Assembly (NCBI GenBank): GCA_029204225.1
Contig: CM055110.1
Coordinates: 46,464,403-46,528,402, forward strand
DNA from: Diphasiastrum complanatum
Lineage: Eukaryota; Streptophyta; Lycopodiopsida; Lycopodiales; Lycopodiaceae
Reading direction: 5' to 3'
Length of the DNA: 64,000 bases
Under the pieces are notes generated by a model. It did no database searches, was not told where the DNA came from, and saw only the letters and a program-made list of their open reading frames with translations. A program made the translations under genes and the position numbers. Within the stretch, counting starts at the first letter, position 1, and the number at the start of each line of letters is the position of its first letter. Shown piece after piece: positions 22,211 to 31,418 of this stretch.

Positions 22211-22454
22211 TTCGATCTAGGTTTGGTTGGGTTGGTTTGTCCACCATCAGGTTCCCTTGTGTTGCTTGTGATTGGCATGCTTAGAATAGGATCCTTGGAT
22301 TGAGGACTTTGTATTGGTCTGATACCAATACAAAGTCCTTGGATCAGACCAATACAAAGTCCTCAATCCAAGGATCCTATTCTAAGCATGCCAATCACAA
22401 GCAACACAAGGGAACCTGATGGTGGACAAACCAACCAACCAAACCTAGATCGAA
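22211..22454. repeat. Inverted repeat, about 113-bp arms, at the primer-binding region
   Basis: Arm 22211-22323 is the reverse complement of 22341-22454 with one or two differences; the spacer is about 17 bp. The right arm is the end of the 5' LTR itself, and the left arm is an inverted copy of it placed in the internal region. It would form a long hairpin as single-stranded DNA or RNA. Confidence 0.85.
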
Positions 22455-22847
22455 TGGATCTAGCCCCCAAGCTATGGATCAATCACACAGAGAGGAATGA
22501 GGCATCATACCAGTAGCATCCTGCCACCGGTCATGCTATCAAGCATACACTAGTGAGAGCCCAATAGGTATACTTATACCCTCCAAGGCCCATGCACCAC
22601 TAGTAGTGCACTGTGACACCTCATTGGACACCTCTGCAGCCTATCTGGGCCACGTCATCCAGTTCCCCAATGACTCACTGATAGACCCATACAAATCCAC
22701 CATCAAGTGTTTAGGCCTACAACCATTAATTATGACCATGTACACATAAGGGCCCCAAATCCCTTATAGTCACAATTAACTTACGGGTTGTCGGTCTACC
22801 GGTCTCTAGCATGGACACGCTACCCGAGACCAGTCATGGGCATGACA
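22353..22847 (-). repeat. 5' LTR of the 21.6-kb element
   Basis: 495 bp; direct repeat of 21633-22124; target duplication ATGAC follows at 22848. Confidence 0.82.
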
Positions 22848-22874
22848 ATGACCCTTCGTCCCAGATAGAAGGCA

Positions 22875-22965
22875 GTTAGGGCAAGGGAAATGGACTGGTT
22901 TTGCAACTTTCCGTTAGACGACTAAGATTCTCCGAATGGGGTCTGTTTCCCGTGCTCTATAACAG
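22875..22965. repeat. Diverged monomer of the 38.2-kb satellite-like repeat
   Basis: GCAGTTAGGGCAAGGGAAATGG, TTTTGCAAC, TTAGACG and TCTCCGAATGGGGTCTGTTTC align in order with 38270-38345 (GAAATGGACTAATTTTGCAG ... TTTCTCCAAACGGGATCCG). Confidence 0.6.
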
Positions 22966-23339
22966 AAGGCCAAGAATCAAAGATATATGACACCATTGGA
23001 TCAAATGGGATCATTTGAATCAACTTGGCTTTGTGAATAGGATATGTAGAACAGATATCAAGAGCATCAGTCAAGCAACGTAATTCGATACATTGCACAC
23101 ATTGATATGCATACGCTCAGACTTGATTTTGTTTCATTAAAGTCTAGGACTCCCAGAGTACTTTTCACCACCTCCACATGAGAGAATGGTCAGACATTTT
23201 TTCCATGCCTACATATCAAATTTTCCTAAACCCTAAACTTGTAAAAAATATCGGTTTTTGAATGTGTTCGCAAATTTTTTGAAACTTCGATCTAATGGGA
23301 TAATAACAGCCTAAACCTAGCAAAACTGATTTAAAAAAT

Positions 23340-23596
23340 TAATATTAATTATACTAGATATTGTGTATCTATACAATATCTAGATATTGTTTTCCCGACA
23401 TCTCTGTTTTAGTAATATTGTGTATCTATACAATATCTAGATACTGTATAGATACATATACAGATATATAATATAGATAAAATATATACATATTGTATCT
23501 ATATTATATGACATATAATATATAAAAAACCAAAAAAAAATCACCACAACGTTCCGGAACGTCCAGCTGGCGGAATGCGTTCCACCAACATCTACG

Positions 23597-23625
<29 letters not shown>
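23340..23625. repeat. AT-rich tract with duplicated ATTGTGTATCTATACAATAT palindrome and (AT)n
   Basis: The segment ATTGTGTATCTATACAATATCTAGATA occurs twice (about 23360 and 23420), followed by TA-rich repeats, a GTTCCGGAAC palindrome (about 23552) and an (AT)n run that provides the hAT target site. No gene. Confidence 0.6.

Positions 23626-23628
<3 letters not shown>
23621..23628. repeat. 8-bp target duplication ATATATAT, left of hAT-1
   Basis: Equal to 29858-29865 at the other end. Eight bases is the hAT signature length, but both copies lie in (AT)n, so exact edges are slightly uncertain. Confidence 0.6.
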
Positions 23629-23634
23629 CATAGT

Positions 23635-23735
23635 ACCCTCTAGTACCGCTGGTATGGTACCGCCGGTACCATATCAGTGGTACCGCCGATACGGTACCGC
23701 CCTGGGATCCGCGGTACCAGGGCGGTACCATTTTT
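23635..23735. repeat. Left subterminal GGTACC repeat array of hAT-1
   Basis: Six or more GGTACC-centred motifs within 100 bp (GGTACCGCCGGTACC, GGTACCGCCGATACGGTACC, CGCGGTACCAGGGCGGTACC). Subterminal arrays like this are where hAT transposases bind. The right end has a similar array. Confidence 0.75.
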
Positions 23736-23878
23736 AATATTTTTTTATTTTTTAATATATTTTTAGTAATTTTTTTTTGCATATTAACTACCAAAAAAGG
23801 ACAAAATAAAGTAAAAAAAGGGGGTTCTGGGTGTAAAAAAAGAGGGTACAGTACATGATGCAGGGGACTGTTGCAGTG

Positions 23879-24050
23879 GCACATGGGCACTGCGAGTGAG
23901 CAGACCGAGGGGCCAATGGGAGACCAACACAGGGGGGTAGCATCACATGGGGGCAAGTACAGAGGCACATGGGCATTGTGGGTGAGCAGACCATGGGCCC
24001 AATGGGAGACCAACACAGGGGGGAGCATCACATGGGGGCAGGTACGGAGG
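23879..24050. repeat. About 85-bp tandem repeat (two units) inside hAT-1 left end
   Basis: Two units beginning GCACATGGGCA and ending GCATCACATGGGGGCAGGTAC, with a third partial start at 24049. Also present in the second copy at about 30136-30305. Probably part of the cis-acting end. Confidence 0.75.
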
Positions 24051-24095
24051 CACATGGAGGGATGATGGGGATCCACATGGCCGATCAGGCTGTGG

Positions 24096-24106
24096 GGATA
24101 AATAGG
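24096..24106 (+). promoter_or_regulatory. Candidate TATA box for the hAT-1 accessory ORF
   Basis: GGATAAATAGG lies about 170 bp before the ATG at 24278 and is identical in the second copy (30354-30364). Position and sequence suit a core promoter; transcription is not shown. Confidence 0.4.
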
Positions 24107-24277
24107 CACTCACAATGCCATTGTGGTCGGCATTTTCAGAGGCTGTGAGAGGGCTAGTGATAGACAGTGAGAGAGCAAGCGAGAGCCGGTGACAGGCTGT
24201 GAGAGGCTGTTTGAGAGCCAGGGTGCTGTGAGAGGGTGTTCAAGGATCAGGGTGCTGTGAGGAGAAGGTCGATCGAG

Positions 24278-24643
24278 ATGGCTGAGCGAATACCACCGAA
24301 GCCCGAGGGCGAAGCCAGGAGAAAGCTTGAGGAAGATATCCGAAGGCACAACGAGAGGCATCGGAAGCAAGAGGCAGATATCCGAGAGATGCTGCGACAG
24401 ACTCGACAGAGAAATCCGGAACCGGAGCCACCCGCCCCCGCTGTGGATCCTGTCCCCGCTGTCGAGCTGGATCTGGATGAGCAGATCGGAATGAATTTCA
24501 CACGACGGCAGCTCATCATGGTCAGGGAAAGGGCGGCCAGACGTCAGGCTAACCAGGAGGCAGCTCGGGCTAACCGGGAGGCAGAGCAAGAGCGACAAAA
24601 CAATGCACCAGACGAGGGCGAGGAGTCGGTGGAGGATCAGTGA
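24278..24643 (+). CDS. hAT-1 accessory protein, charged coiled-coil (121 aa), unknown function
   Basis: MAERIPPKPEGEARRKLEED..., very rich in Arg and Glu. The first half is a predicted long helix, then a proline/acidic middle (PEPEPPAPAVDPVPAVELDLDEQ), then a second Arg/Gln-rich helix and an acidic end. No known domain was recognised. The same ORF occurs in the adjacent truncated copy (30535-30900). The two differ at eight nucleotides by my count, six of them silent, while indels occur just outside the ORF. That pattern suggests selection on the protein. It lies tail to tail with the transposase and may be a DNA-binding or regulatory partner; that role is inference. The start is the ATG conserved in both copies. 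Confidence 0.7.
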   Translation: MAERIPPKPEGEARRKLEEDIRRHNERHRKQEADIREMLRQTRQRNPEPEPPAPAVDPVPAVELDLDEQIGMNFTRRQLIMVRERAARRQANQEAARANREAEQERQNNAPDEGEESVEDQ

Positions 24644-25166
24644 GAGATGTTTAGAATAGATGAGGTCCACCCGTATGTGGCGGACTGTTGCTATGTAGTT
24701 TTCGGCAGTTTATGATGCAGCAAATAACTAGATGGCTGCTTAAAAAAATGACAGTATATGTGATGTTATCCTGATACAACGGTTGAATATATACATAGTT
24801 GTTTTTTGTGCAACGCGAGCCTGGTCATGTAAGATGCAATGTTTGTAATTTTTTTAAATGCAGATGTATTACATGTGTTTATTCAATGTCGTTTGGGGTG
24901 TAGGGGTGATTGCTGTGCTCATGATGTAGGTGCATATATGTGAAGCTAGCATTCACTTCAAACGAAATTAAATGAAAATAGGATTCACACACACACATAG
25001 AATTCTTCAACATAAAATAAAGCATCACATGTACAGAGCGACATACGCACAATGTGCAGCAAATAATGTAGGCCAAACACTGTATATAATGTGAAAAATC
25101 ATCTGAGTACAATGGTAGACCGACTGCTAGAGACAAACTACTGAAACTAAAACAATAGAGCCACAA

Positions 25167-26795
25167 TCAATGCTCTGGCTCTGACTCAGACGAATGCTCT
25201 GGAGACAACTCAGGGCCCCGAGCTGACTCTCGCAGCCGATATCTCTGCCTGTCTGGAACTGGCATGGGCTGTGTATCCGAGGGGAAAGACTCGTCATCCT
25301 CATCCTCCCAATCAGCCTCCGCATCAGCCCCCAAGCAGGCCAAACCAACAACACCTGCTCCAACTGGCTGTGATACTGCACCTCTACCTGTACCTGGAGC
25401 CCTGCGTGGTCGTCCTCTCCTCCCTGGCAGTTTCTGTGCCTTGCCTTTCTTGTTCGGTGCACCCTTGGGCCTGCCTGGTCTCTTGCGGACAAGAGGAGCT
25501 GTCAATGCCTCGTCACCCCCATGCAAATCACCTGGCTGGCTAGGCTGGGCCAAAGCTGAGGCCGGCTGGGATAGGGAAGCAAAAGAGGGAACTCCCTGTG
25601 CAACTGAGCGAGGAGGATGAGCTCGTGGAGTTTGTGCCCGTGGGGCTGCTGCAGGTGGAGGAACTGGCTGTGCAGGAGGCGAGTACAGTGGCGATATGTA
25701 CTGAAAGGGGCGCTGTGGTGGCCGGTACTGGTACATCCTGGGTGCTGCCAAAGGAGGAGGATGTGACGTGGGTGCTGCCACTGGAGGAGCCACTGTGGAT
25801 GTGGGCGCTGCAAGAGAAAACCTGGGCACAGATGGTGGCCTGCCATGGAGACCTGGTGCTGCAGAAGTGGACGGCGATGGAGGGGATGCAGGCCTAAATG
25901 GCATCGGTGGCACTGGAGGAGCTGTGCGACGCACATACACCCTCTGAGGAGCTGGAGGAACTGTAGGCACCTCATGCGGCTGCTCTGGCTGGGACTCTGT
26001 GTGTGGCATGCTGGCAAGAGATGATGGGGGCGCCCTGACACTCGGCATCTGCTGGGCCTCTGAATCCAATGTGGCAACCAAGTCGGCCAACTGGGCATCC
26101 GAATACAAATGCTCTGGGCTCTGGGACTCATCCTGTGCACCAGCCTCTAAATCATCCTGTGCACCGACCTCTGAATCATCCTGTGCACCAACCCCTGAAT
26201 CAACCCAAGCCTCATCCCGTGCCTCATCATGTGCACCCTGTAGACCCTGCATGGCCTCCCAATCTGTGCAATGAAAGTCATCAGGTGCCTCCTCTGGTGT
26301 GCTGTCGTAGTAACGGCCATGACTCTGTGCTGCACGCATCCAAACATCTGCGGGACCAGCATCTAAACCACTCTGCCCTCTATCAAGAGCCTCCTCCATC
26401 ATGTCGACATAGGTAGGTATGCCACTGCCCCCCCCTGTGTGCCCTGCCTGTCTGCCGGTATAACCTGTGCCATGTGTCCCACCTCTGCCACGTGATGCAC
26501 CTGTGACCCCTGCCCGTGGCGTGTGCCCTGCACCTGTATAATCTGCCTCATCCCTCTCTGGTCTGGCAAACACAACCCGAATGGGCTCATCCTCATCATG
26601 CTCATCCTCTGACACTGGCTCATTTGCCTCATACAATGGGGGCTCTCTGTGCTCAAGCCCAAGCTCTCTCTCTCTCATCTCGGCAAGCTCCCTCTCTCTC
26701 TCTGCCATCAACTGTGTGCCCAGGTCATCTGCAGGCATGGGATGGGTGCTGTCCGTAGGCAAGTCAACCTGGCGCTCCAAATCAGATATCTTCGT
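25167..26795 (-). CDS. hAT-1 transposase exon 4: disordered tail with AT-hooks
   Basis: Begins after the acceptor TTGCAG (TKISDLERQVDL) and ends at the stop at 25167. About 540 residues: a short Glu/Arg helix (LMAERERELAEMRERELGLEHRE), acidic and Gly-rich stretches, a long Pro/Ser/Ala-rich region, then two AT-hook-like motifs (RPGRPKG and RRGRPRR, about residues 1,231-1,260 of the whole protein), an acidic patch (DWEDEDDE) and a Ser/Glu tail. Most hAT transposases end soon after the dimerisation domain, so this tail is a notable extension. AT-hooks bind the minor groove of AT-rich DNA and could steer targeting or end binding; that is inference. Confidence 0.8.
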   Translation of the reverse strand, partial: TKISDLERQVDLPTDSTHPMPADDLGTQLMAERERELAEMRERELGLEHREPPLYEANEPVSEDEHDEDEPIRVVFARPERDEADYTGAGHTPRAGVTGASRGRGGTHGTGYTGRQAGHTGGGSGIPTYVDMMEEALDRGQSGLDAGPADVWMRAAQSHGRYYDSTPEEAPDDFHCTDWEAMQGLQGAHDEARDEAWVDSGVGAQDDSEVGAQDDLEAGAQDESQSPEHLYSDAQLADLVATLDSEAQQMPSVRAPPSSLASMPHTESQPEQPHEVPTVPPAPQRVYVRRTAPPVPPMPFRPASPPSPSTSAAPGLHGRPPSVPRFSLAAPTSTVAPPVAAPTSHPPPLAAPRMYQYRPPQRPFQYISPLYSPPAQPVPPPAAAPRAQTPRAHPPRSVAQGVPSFASLSQPASALAQPSQPGDLHGGDEALTAPLVRKRPGRPKGAPNKKGKAQKLPGRRGRPRRAPGTGRGAVSQPVGAGVVGLACLGADAEADWEDEDDESFPSDTQPMPVPDRQRYRLRESARGPELSPEHSSESEPEH

Positions 26796-26897
26796 CTGCA
26801 AGGTTTAAAATTTGCATGTCAGAGAGACAACTTTTTCAAGAAATGAAACCAACATACCAGGAGTCAACCAACATGCTATGAAAGATTAGCTTATCAC

Positions 26898-27059
26898 CTG
26901 CAATGCGCTCGTAATGGTCGGAAGCCTCCTGGCGAGACGTGCGTTGGTGCTACAGAACACCAACCGCTCCAACTGACTCACTGACAACCGGTTTCTTCTC
27001 CTCGTGTGAATCAGTGCCCATGTGCTCCAATTACGCTCACACACAGAGGCAGCACAGTC
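26898..27059 (-). CDS. hAT-1 transposase exon 3: C-terminal dimerisation domain
   Basis: 162 nt between a CCACAG acceptor and a GTGATAAG donor. Encodes DCAASVCERNWSTWALIHTRRRNRLSV...LVFCSTN, the conserved hAT C-terminal dimerisation motif (SERxWS/ERNWS...RNRL). The equivalent exon is present in hAT-2 at 35184-35365. Confidence 0.88.
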
Positions 27060-27152
27060 CTGTGGTGCGTGCATTGAAATACTTCAGCACATTGTGGCAA
27101 AGGTGAAACTTCAACGAAACACAAAAAATGGAGGATAAAATGAGATGCATAC

Positions 27153-27498
27153 CTGAGAAAGGACACGCAGTGCAAGACGCTGTATAGATGGGTATGTGCT
27201 ACCGAACATGGTCCACCAGGTAATGGGTAGCTGCCTCCTCTCTGGATCCTGGGCAGCCGGGTGGCCGAATGTGCCCATGCCGAAACGAAATGCAGCGAGC
27301 TCCTCCATGAGCCTGATAGGATCCAAACCTATGTGTGGACCCACCCTGTGAATGTACTGAAGCCAATCGGCCTCGAGCTCCCTGTCTGCGATCTGTGTCG
27401 GAGAGAGGAAGAGGGGATGCAGCATGTGTGCAACGCTGTGGATACTCCTGTGGAAGTAGTTCCATCGCGTCTCCCATATGAACTTCAGCTCTGTCATC
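27153..27498 (-). CDS. hAT-1 transposase exon 2
   Basis: 346 nt between a CCTGCAG acceptor and a GTATGC donor. The first codon completes the Arg split across the intron (AG|G). Encodes MTELKFIWETRWNYFHRSIHSVAHMLHPLFLSP... up to TYPSIQRLALRVLSQ, the helical insertion/C-terminal catalytic region of hAT transposases (W.YFHR.IH..AHMLHP pattern). A diverged relative of this exon is found at 31010-31140. Confidence 0.85.
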
Positions 27499-27612
27499 CT
27501 GCAGGTGAGGGGCATGTGGTTTAGGGCATTACGAAAAAGCTTAACATTGACAGAAAAACAAACTAGCAAGTACTAAAAAGATAAAGGTCAATTGCACCAC
27601 TGTACCGCTTAC

Positions 27613-29486
27613 CTCTCTGGCTGCAAGATGGGTAGCTGCAGGAACTGTCCAATCCGGTCCATGAGCTCATACACCAGTCCAAGTGTCGACCCCTCGTTGT
27701 CAGCCATGCGGAGCACAATGTAGAGTGGTCGAAGCAGTCCTGACAATGTCTGTGCATCCCTCCAGAACTGGTCTCCCCTCACCGTGGAAGAAAAGTGCTC
27801 CCCATCCTCAGTGTGCGGAAATGTACTGGCACCCCAAAGATCACTGGCAACCATCTGTAGAAGCTGGGCCCTGCACCTGATCAAACGGTCGATGACCACC
27901 AAGTCGAATGCAAAGCGCGTGGGGGCTGGCTTACGGAGGTCCAGATGGCTAAACACCCAGAACATGGCAAGAACACGCCTCTTTCTGGTGACAAAAGTCA
28001 CCAGGAAGAGGGCCTCCCGGACGATGGCTCTAACCCAGGGAAGTGCCCCAATCTCCCCCATCAAAAGGTCTATGCCGTGGGCTGCACAGGGGGTATGAAC
28101 AATATGAGGGAACTCGGCCTCTAGCAGTACACCCATCTGAATGCAGTTCGTGGCATTGTCCGTCACCACCGTGACGACATGCTGTGGGCCTATGGCTAGG
28201 ATGGAAGACCTGATGACATCAAACATGAACTCTGCAGATATGACTCTCCCCCCCCTGCTGCAATCCACTGCCCTCAAAAACTGTGTGCCCATGCAGCTGG
28301 AGACCAGTATGTTGAGGATCGGCCTCCTCCTGACATCAGTCCAGCCATCGGACATGATGCTGCAACCGTAAGTGGCCCAGTGCCGATGCAGAGGCTCCAT
28401 CTCTCTAGACAAGGACTCGACCCTATCCCTCAGCATGTGTGTGCGGACAACCTCTGAACTAGGGACTCTCCAGCTAGGGCTGACAGACTGTGCAAGGCGG
28501 AAGGCCCTTCTGAAGGGCTCAGAGTCGGTGATGGCAAAGGGCAGGTTCAGCTCGTAAACCAGACTGGCCACGGCCTGTGTGGCCTCTCTGTCCATGTGCG
28601 GCTGATGCGCGCCGCAAATGGTCTGCTGCACGAGGGCTCTCCCTGGTGGACGACGGGTGGTGGACCTCCAGCACGGTGCACCAACCGTGACGGGAATGGA
28701 CGATGACGCGACAGGCTGGGCGCTGGTGGATGCATCGGCTGTAGACGTGGAATGGGGAGAGTGGGATGCACTGGCAGGGATGGGTGCAGCAGCATAGGTG
28801 GGGTGCACTGGTGGAGGGGCAACATCTGGCATGGGGTACGAAAACTGCTGGCTGAGGAGGTCATCCGGATGGGAAGGGAAGGAAGAAGGGATCTCTTCCA
28901 CATCCTCGAAGGCCCGCCCAGTACCATCCTGGGCCTGCTCGGGTGGCGGAGAGTCCATGAGAAAGTCGTAGACTGGTGGAGTGCGAGCAACAGTGGGTGG
29001 TGGTGGAACCGCAGTGGCAACTGTCGGACGCGATGGGACGGGATCCACCGGAATCTGAGCAGATGGGGGTGCATGAGGCAGAGCTGTCTGAGGGGCAAAG
29101 GGACCAGAGGAGGATGCACTCCCTCTCCTCGTGCGTGCCAGCCAAGCAGGCAGCAACTCTGGGTTAGTCACATAAGGAGCGGTGCAAAATCGGAGAACGC
29201 CCTCCGAAATGGTGTTCTCCCCTGCCACGAGCCGCGGCCCGTAGGTGTCCAGTAGTCGCTGCCTGTCGGGGACGGTCATGCTGCCACAAGGGGCAGCATT
29301 CAAGGTGGCACCATTTTTGGCGCGTGCACCGAGCAGATGGCCTTTAAGGCGAGTGAGGGATGCAGCAAACTCGACGAGACAGTATCGGCAGCGCACGATC
29401 TTCTGACCGGTCTTGTTGGCCTTGTCGGCAACCCGCCTGACAATGTCTACCTCGTCCCACAGACCGGAAAGGTCGGATTGCACCAT
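27613..29486 (-). CDS. hAT-1 transposase exon 1: BED finger and catalytic core
   Basis: Starts at Met 29486; 624 codons before the GTAAGC donor. Residues 33-67 hold a BED-type zinc finger (C33, C36, H50 and a later Cys). A Pro/Ser-rich linker of about 180 residues follows. Then come the hAT core motifs: YELNLPFAITDSEPFRRAF (about 311), CSIMSDGWTD (375-384) and VVTDNATNC (440-448), which carry acidic residues of the DDE site, and HTPCAAHGIDLLM (464 on). With exons 2-4 the protein is 1,336 aa and frame-perfect. The four-exon layout is shared with the decayed hAT-2 transposase. A functional transposase is likely but not proven. Confidence 0.87.
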
Positions 29487-29767
29487 TGCAGATGAAATGA
29501 GGGATGGATTGCTGGAAAAAAAACAGCAGGGTTCACTGTTGGAGAGACGCTGAAAATGGGCGAGTGCAGGGCAAAGGAAATCATATGCAAGGCAGGGCGT
29601 TGCGTGGGCGATGGGCGACGCAAGGAATCAAAGGCAGGCAAGAAAAACCAGCAGCGATGGCAGGGCGGAGAGGGCTCAAAAAAATTTCAGAGGAAATGCA
29701 AGGGGGGCGGGTAGGTTTAGGTAAAAAAAAATTAAAAAAAATATTAAATAATAAATATATTATTATA

Positions 29768-29857
29768 TTGTGGTACCGCGGTACCATCATGGTACCGCGG
29801 TACCAGTATGGTCCCGCGGTACCGGGATCCGCGGTACCCAGTACCGCGGGACCTATG
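29768..29857. repeat. Right terminus and subterminal CGCGGTACC array of hAT-1
   Basis: Five GGTACC/GGTCCC-type palindromic units (GGTACCGCGGTACC twice, GTCCCGCGGTACC, CGCGGTACCC, GTACCGCGGGACC) end at CTATG, the inverted CATAG terminus. Confidence 0.75.
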
Positions 29858-29885
29858 ATATATATATACATATATATATATATAT

Positions 29886-30994
29886 CATAGTACCCTCTAG
29901 TACCGCTGGTATGGTACCGCCGGTACCATATCAGTGGTACCGCCGATACGGTACCGCCCTGGGATCCGCGGTACCAGGGCGGTACCATTTTTAATATTTT
30001 TTTATTTTTTAATATATTTTTAGTAATTTTTTTTTGCATATTAACTACCAAAAAAGGACAAAATAAAGTAAAAAAAGGGGGTTCTGGGTGTAAAAAAAGA
30101 GGGTACAGTACATGATGCAGGGGACTGTTGCAGTGGCACATGGGCACTGCGAGTGAGCAGACCGAGGGGCCAATGGGAGACCAACACAGAGGGGTAGCAT
30201 CACATGGGGGCAAGTACAGAGGCACATGGGCATTGTGGGTGAGCAGACCATGGGCCCAATGGGAGACCAACACAGGGGGGGAGCATCACATGGGGGCAGG
30301 TATAGAGGCACATGGAGGGATGATGGGGATCCACATGGCCGATCAGGCTGTGGGGATAAATAGGCACTCACAATGCCATTGTGGTCGGCATTTTCAGAGG
30401 CTGTGAGAGGGCTAGTGATAGACAGTGAGAGAGCAAGCGAGAGCCGGTGACAGGCTGTGAGAGGCTGTTTGAGAGCCAGGGTGCTATGAGAGGGTGTTCA
30501 AGGACCAGGGTGCTGTGAGAGAAGGTCGATCGAGATGGCAAAGCGCATACCACCGAAGCCCGAGGGCGAAGCCAGGAGGAAGCTTGAGGAAGATATCCGA
30601 AGGCACAACGAGAGGCATCGGAAGCAAGAGGCAGATATCCGAGAGATGCTGCGACAAACTCGACAGAGAAATCCGGAACCGGAGCCACCCGCCCCCGCTG
30701 TAGATCCTGTCCCCGCTGTCGAGCTGGATCTGGATGAGCAGATCGGAATGAATTTCACACGACGGCAGCTCATCATGGTCAGGGAAAGGGCGACCAGACG
30801 TCAGGCTAACCAGGAGGCAGCTCGGGCTAACCGGGAGGCAGAGCAAGAGCGACAAAACAATGCACCAGACGAGGGCGAGGAGTCAGTGGAGGATCAGTGA
30901 GGGATGTTTAGAATAGATGAGGTCCAGCCGTATGTGGCGGACTGTTGCTATGTAGTTTTCGGTAGTTTATGGTGCAGCAAATAACTAGATGGCT
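29886..30994 (+). mobile_element. hAT-1 second copy, left end only (truncated, non-autonomous)
   Basis: Starts with the same CATAGTACCC terminus after the same (AT)n flank and follows 23629-24740 at high identity: GGTACC array, 85-bp repeats, TATA-like box, accessory ORF and AATAACTAGATGGCTG. It departs from hAT-1 at about 30994. No right terminus was found; a piece of transposase exon 1 follows at 31140. Confidence 0.85.
30535..30900 (+). CDS. hAT-1 accessory protein, second copy (121 aa)
   Basis: Same length and sequence as the ORF at 24278 except Glu3 to Lys and one Ala to Thr (ERATRRQ). It is intact although this element has lost most of its transposase. Six of eight nucleotide differences to the first copy are silent. 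Just upstream, the two copies differ by a 2-nt indel outside the ORF. Function unknown; the Arg/Glu-rich helical pattern suggests a coiled coil. It could still be expressed from the conserved upstream TATA-like box. Confidence 0.65.
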   Translation: MAKRIPPKPEGEARRKLEEDIRRHNERHRKQEADIREMLRQTRQRNPEPEPPAPAVDPVPAVELDLDEQIGMNFTRRQLIMVRERATRRQANQEAARANREAEQERQNNAPDEGEESVEDQ

Positions 30995-31009
30995 GTGTGT
31001 CCTCCACCT

Positions 31010-31145
31010 ATTCACAAGCTCGTTGTCTGTGCATATGGCTCCAGTAGCCTGCATAGGGTGAAGCAAATGAGCAACTGCATGTATGGGCTTGTGGAAGAAA
31101 TTCCAACTATCAAGCCACTTCTCTCAGATAGCTAGCATCCTACAA
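31010..31145 (-). pseudogene. Diverged hAT transposase exon-2 relic
   Basis: On the minus strand: EKWLDSWNFFHKPIHAVAHLLHPMQATG...NELVNRW, matching ETRWNYFHRSIHSVAHMLHPLFLSP...RELEADW of hAT-1 exon 2 at low identity, with one stop. It comes from a different hAT family spliced between two hAT-1 pieces. Confidence 0.6.
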
Positions 31146-31418
31146 AGACCAAAACCAGCTAGGGCTGACAAACTGTGCAAGGCGGAAGGCCCTTCTGAAG
31201 GGCTCAGAGTCGGTGATGGCAAAGGGCAGGTTCAGCTCGTAAACCAGACTGGCCACGGCCTGTGTGGCCTCTCTGTCCATGTGCGGCTGATGCGCGCCGC
31301 GAATGGTCTGCTGCACGAGGGCTCTCCCTGGTGGGCGACGGGTGGTGGACCTCCAGCACGATGCACCAACCGTGACGGGAATGGACGATGACGCGACAGG
31401 CTGGGCGCTGGTGGATGT
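31146..31418 (-). pseudogene. hAT-1 transposase exon-1 fragment
   Basis: Nearly identical to 28478-28745 of hAT-1: TSAQPVASSSIPVTVGA, GRALVQQTI, YELNLPFAITDSEPFRRAF. It stops abruptly at both ends and belongs to the deleted second copy. Confidence 0.85.

Larger units (their letters stand above)
21633..22847 (-). mobile_element. LTR pair with 228-bp internal region (deleted Gypsy-type element)
   Basis: Direct repeats 21633-22124 and 22353-22847 (about 490 bp, very similar) are flanked by the perfect duplication ATGAC. On the minus strand the element runs TGTCATGCCC...TA. The internal remnant ends, before the 3' LTR, with sequence like the 3' end of Gypsy pol (AAGTTCTGAGGACAGAACTT then AGGGGGGAAGAA as polypurine tract). 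Next to the 5' LTR it contains TTGGTATCAGA, the core of the initiator-Met primer site, inside a long inverted repeat. No protein is encoded. Confidence 0.85.
23629..29857 (-). mobile_element. hAT-1: complete-looking DNA transposon with transposase and accessory ORF
   Basis: The ends read CATAGTACCC (left) and, inverted, CATAGGTCCC (right): short hAT-type terminal inverted repeats flanked by 8-bp ATATATAT. Both ends carry clustered GGTACC/CGCGGTACC subterminal motifs. Inside are a 121-aa ORF on the plus strand (24278-24643) and a four-exon transposase on the minus strand (29486-25167), arranged tail to tail. The summed transposase exons are 4,011 nt with no stop or frameshift, so the element may be intact. 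Confidence 0.85.

Noticed and set aside
25264-26808. Open frames on the plus strand opposite the hAT-1 exon 4
   Set aside because: Shadows of the GC-rich transposase gene; no start context or domain of their own.
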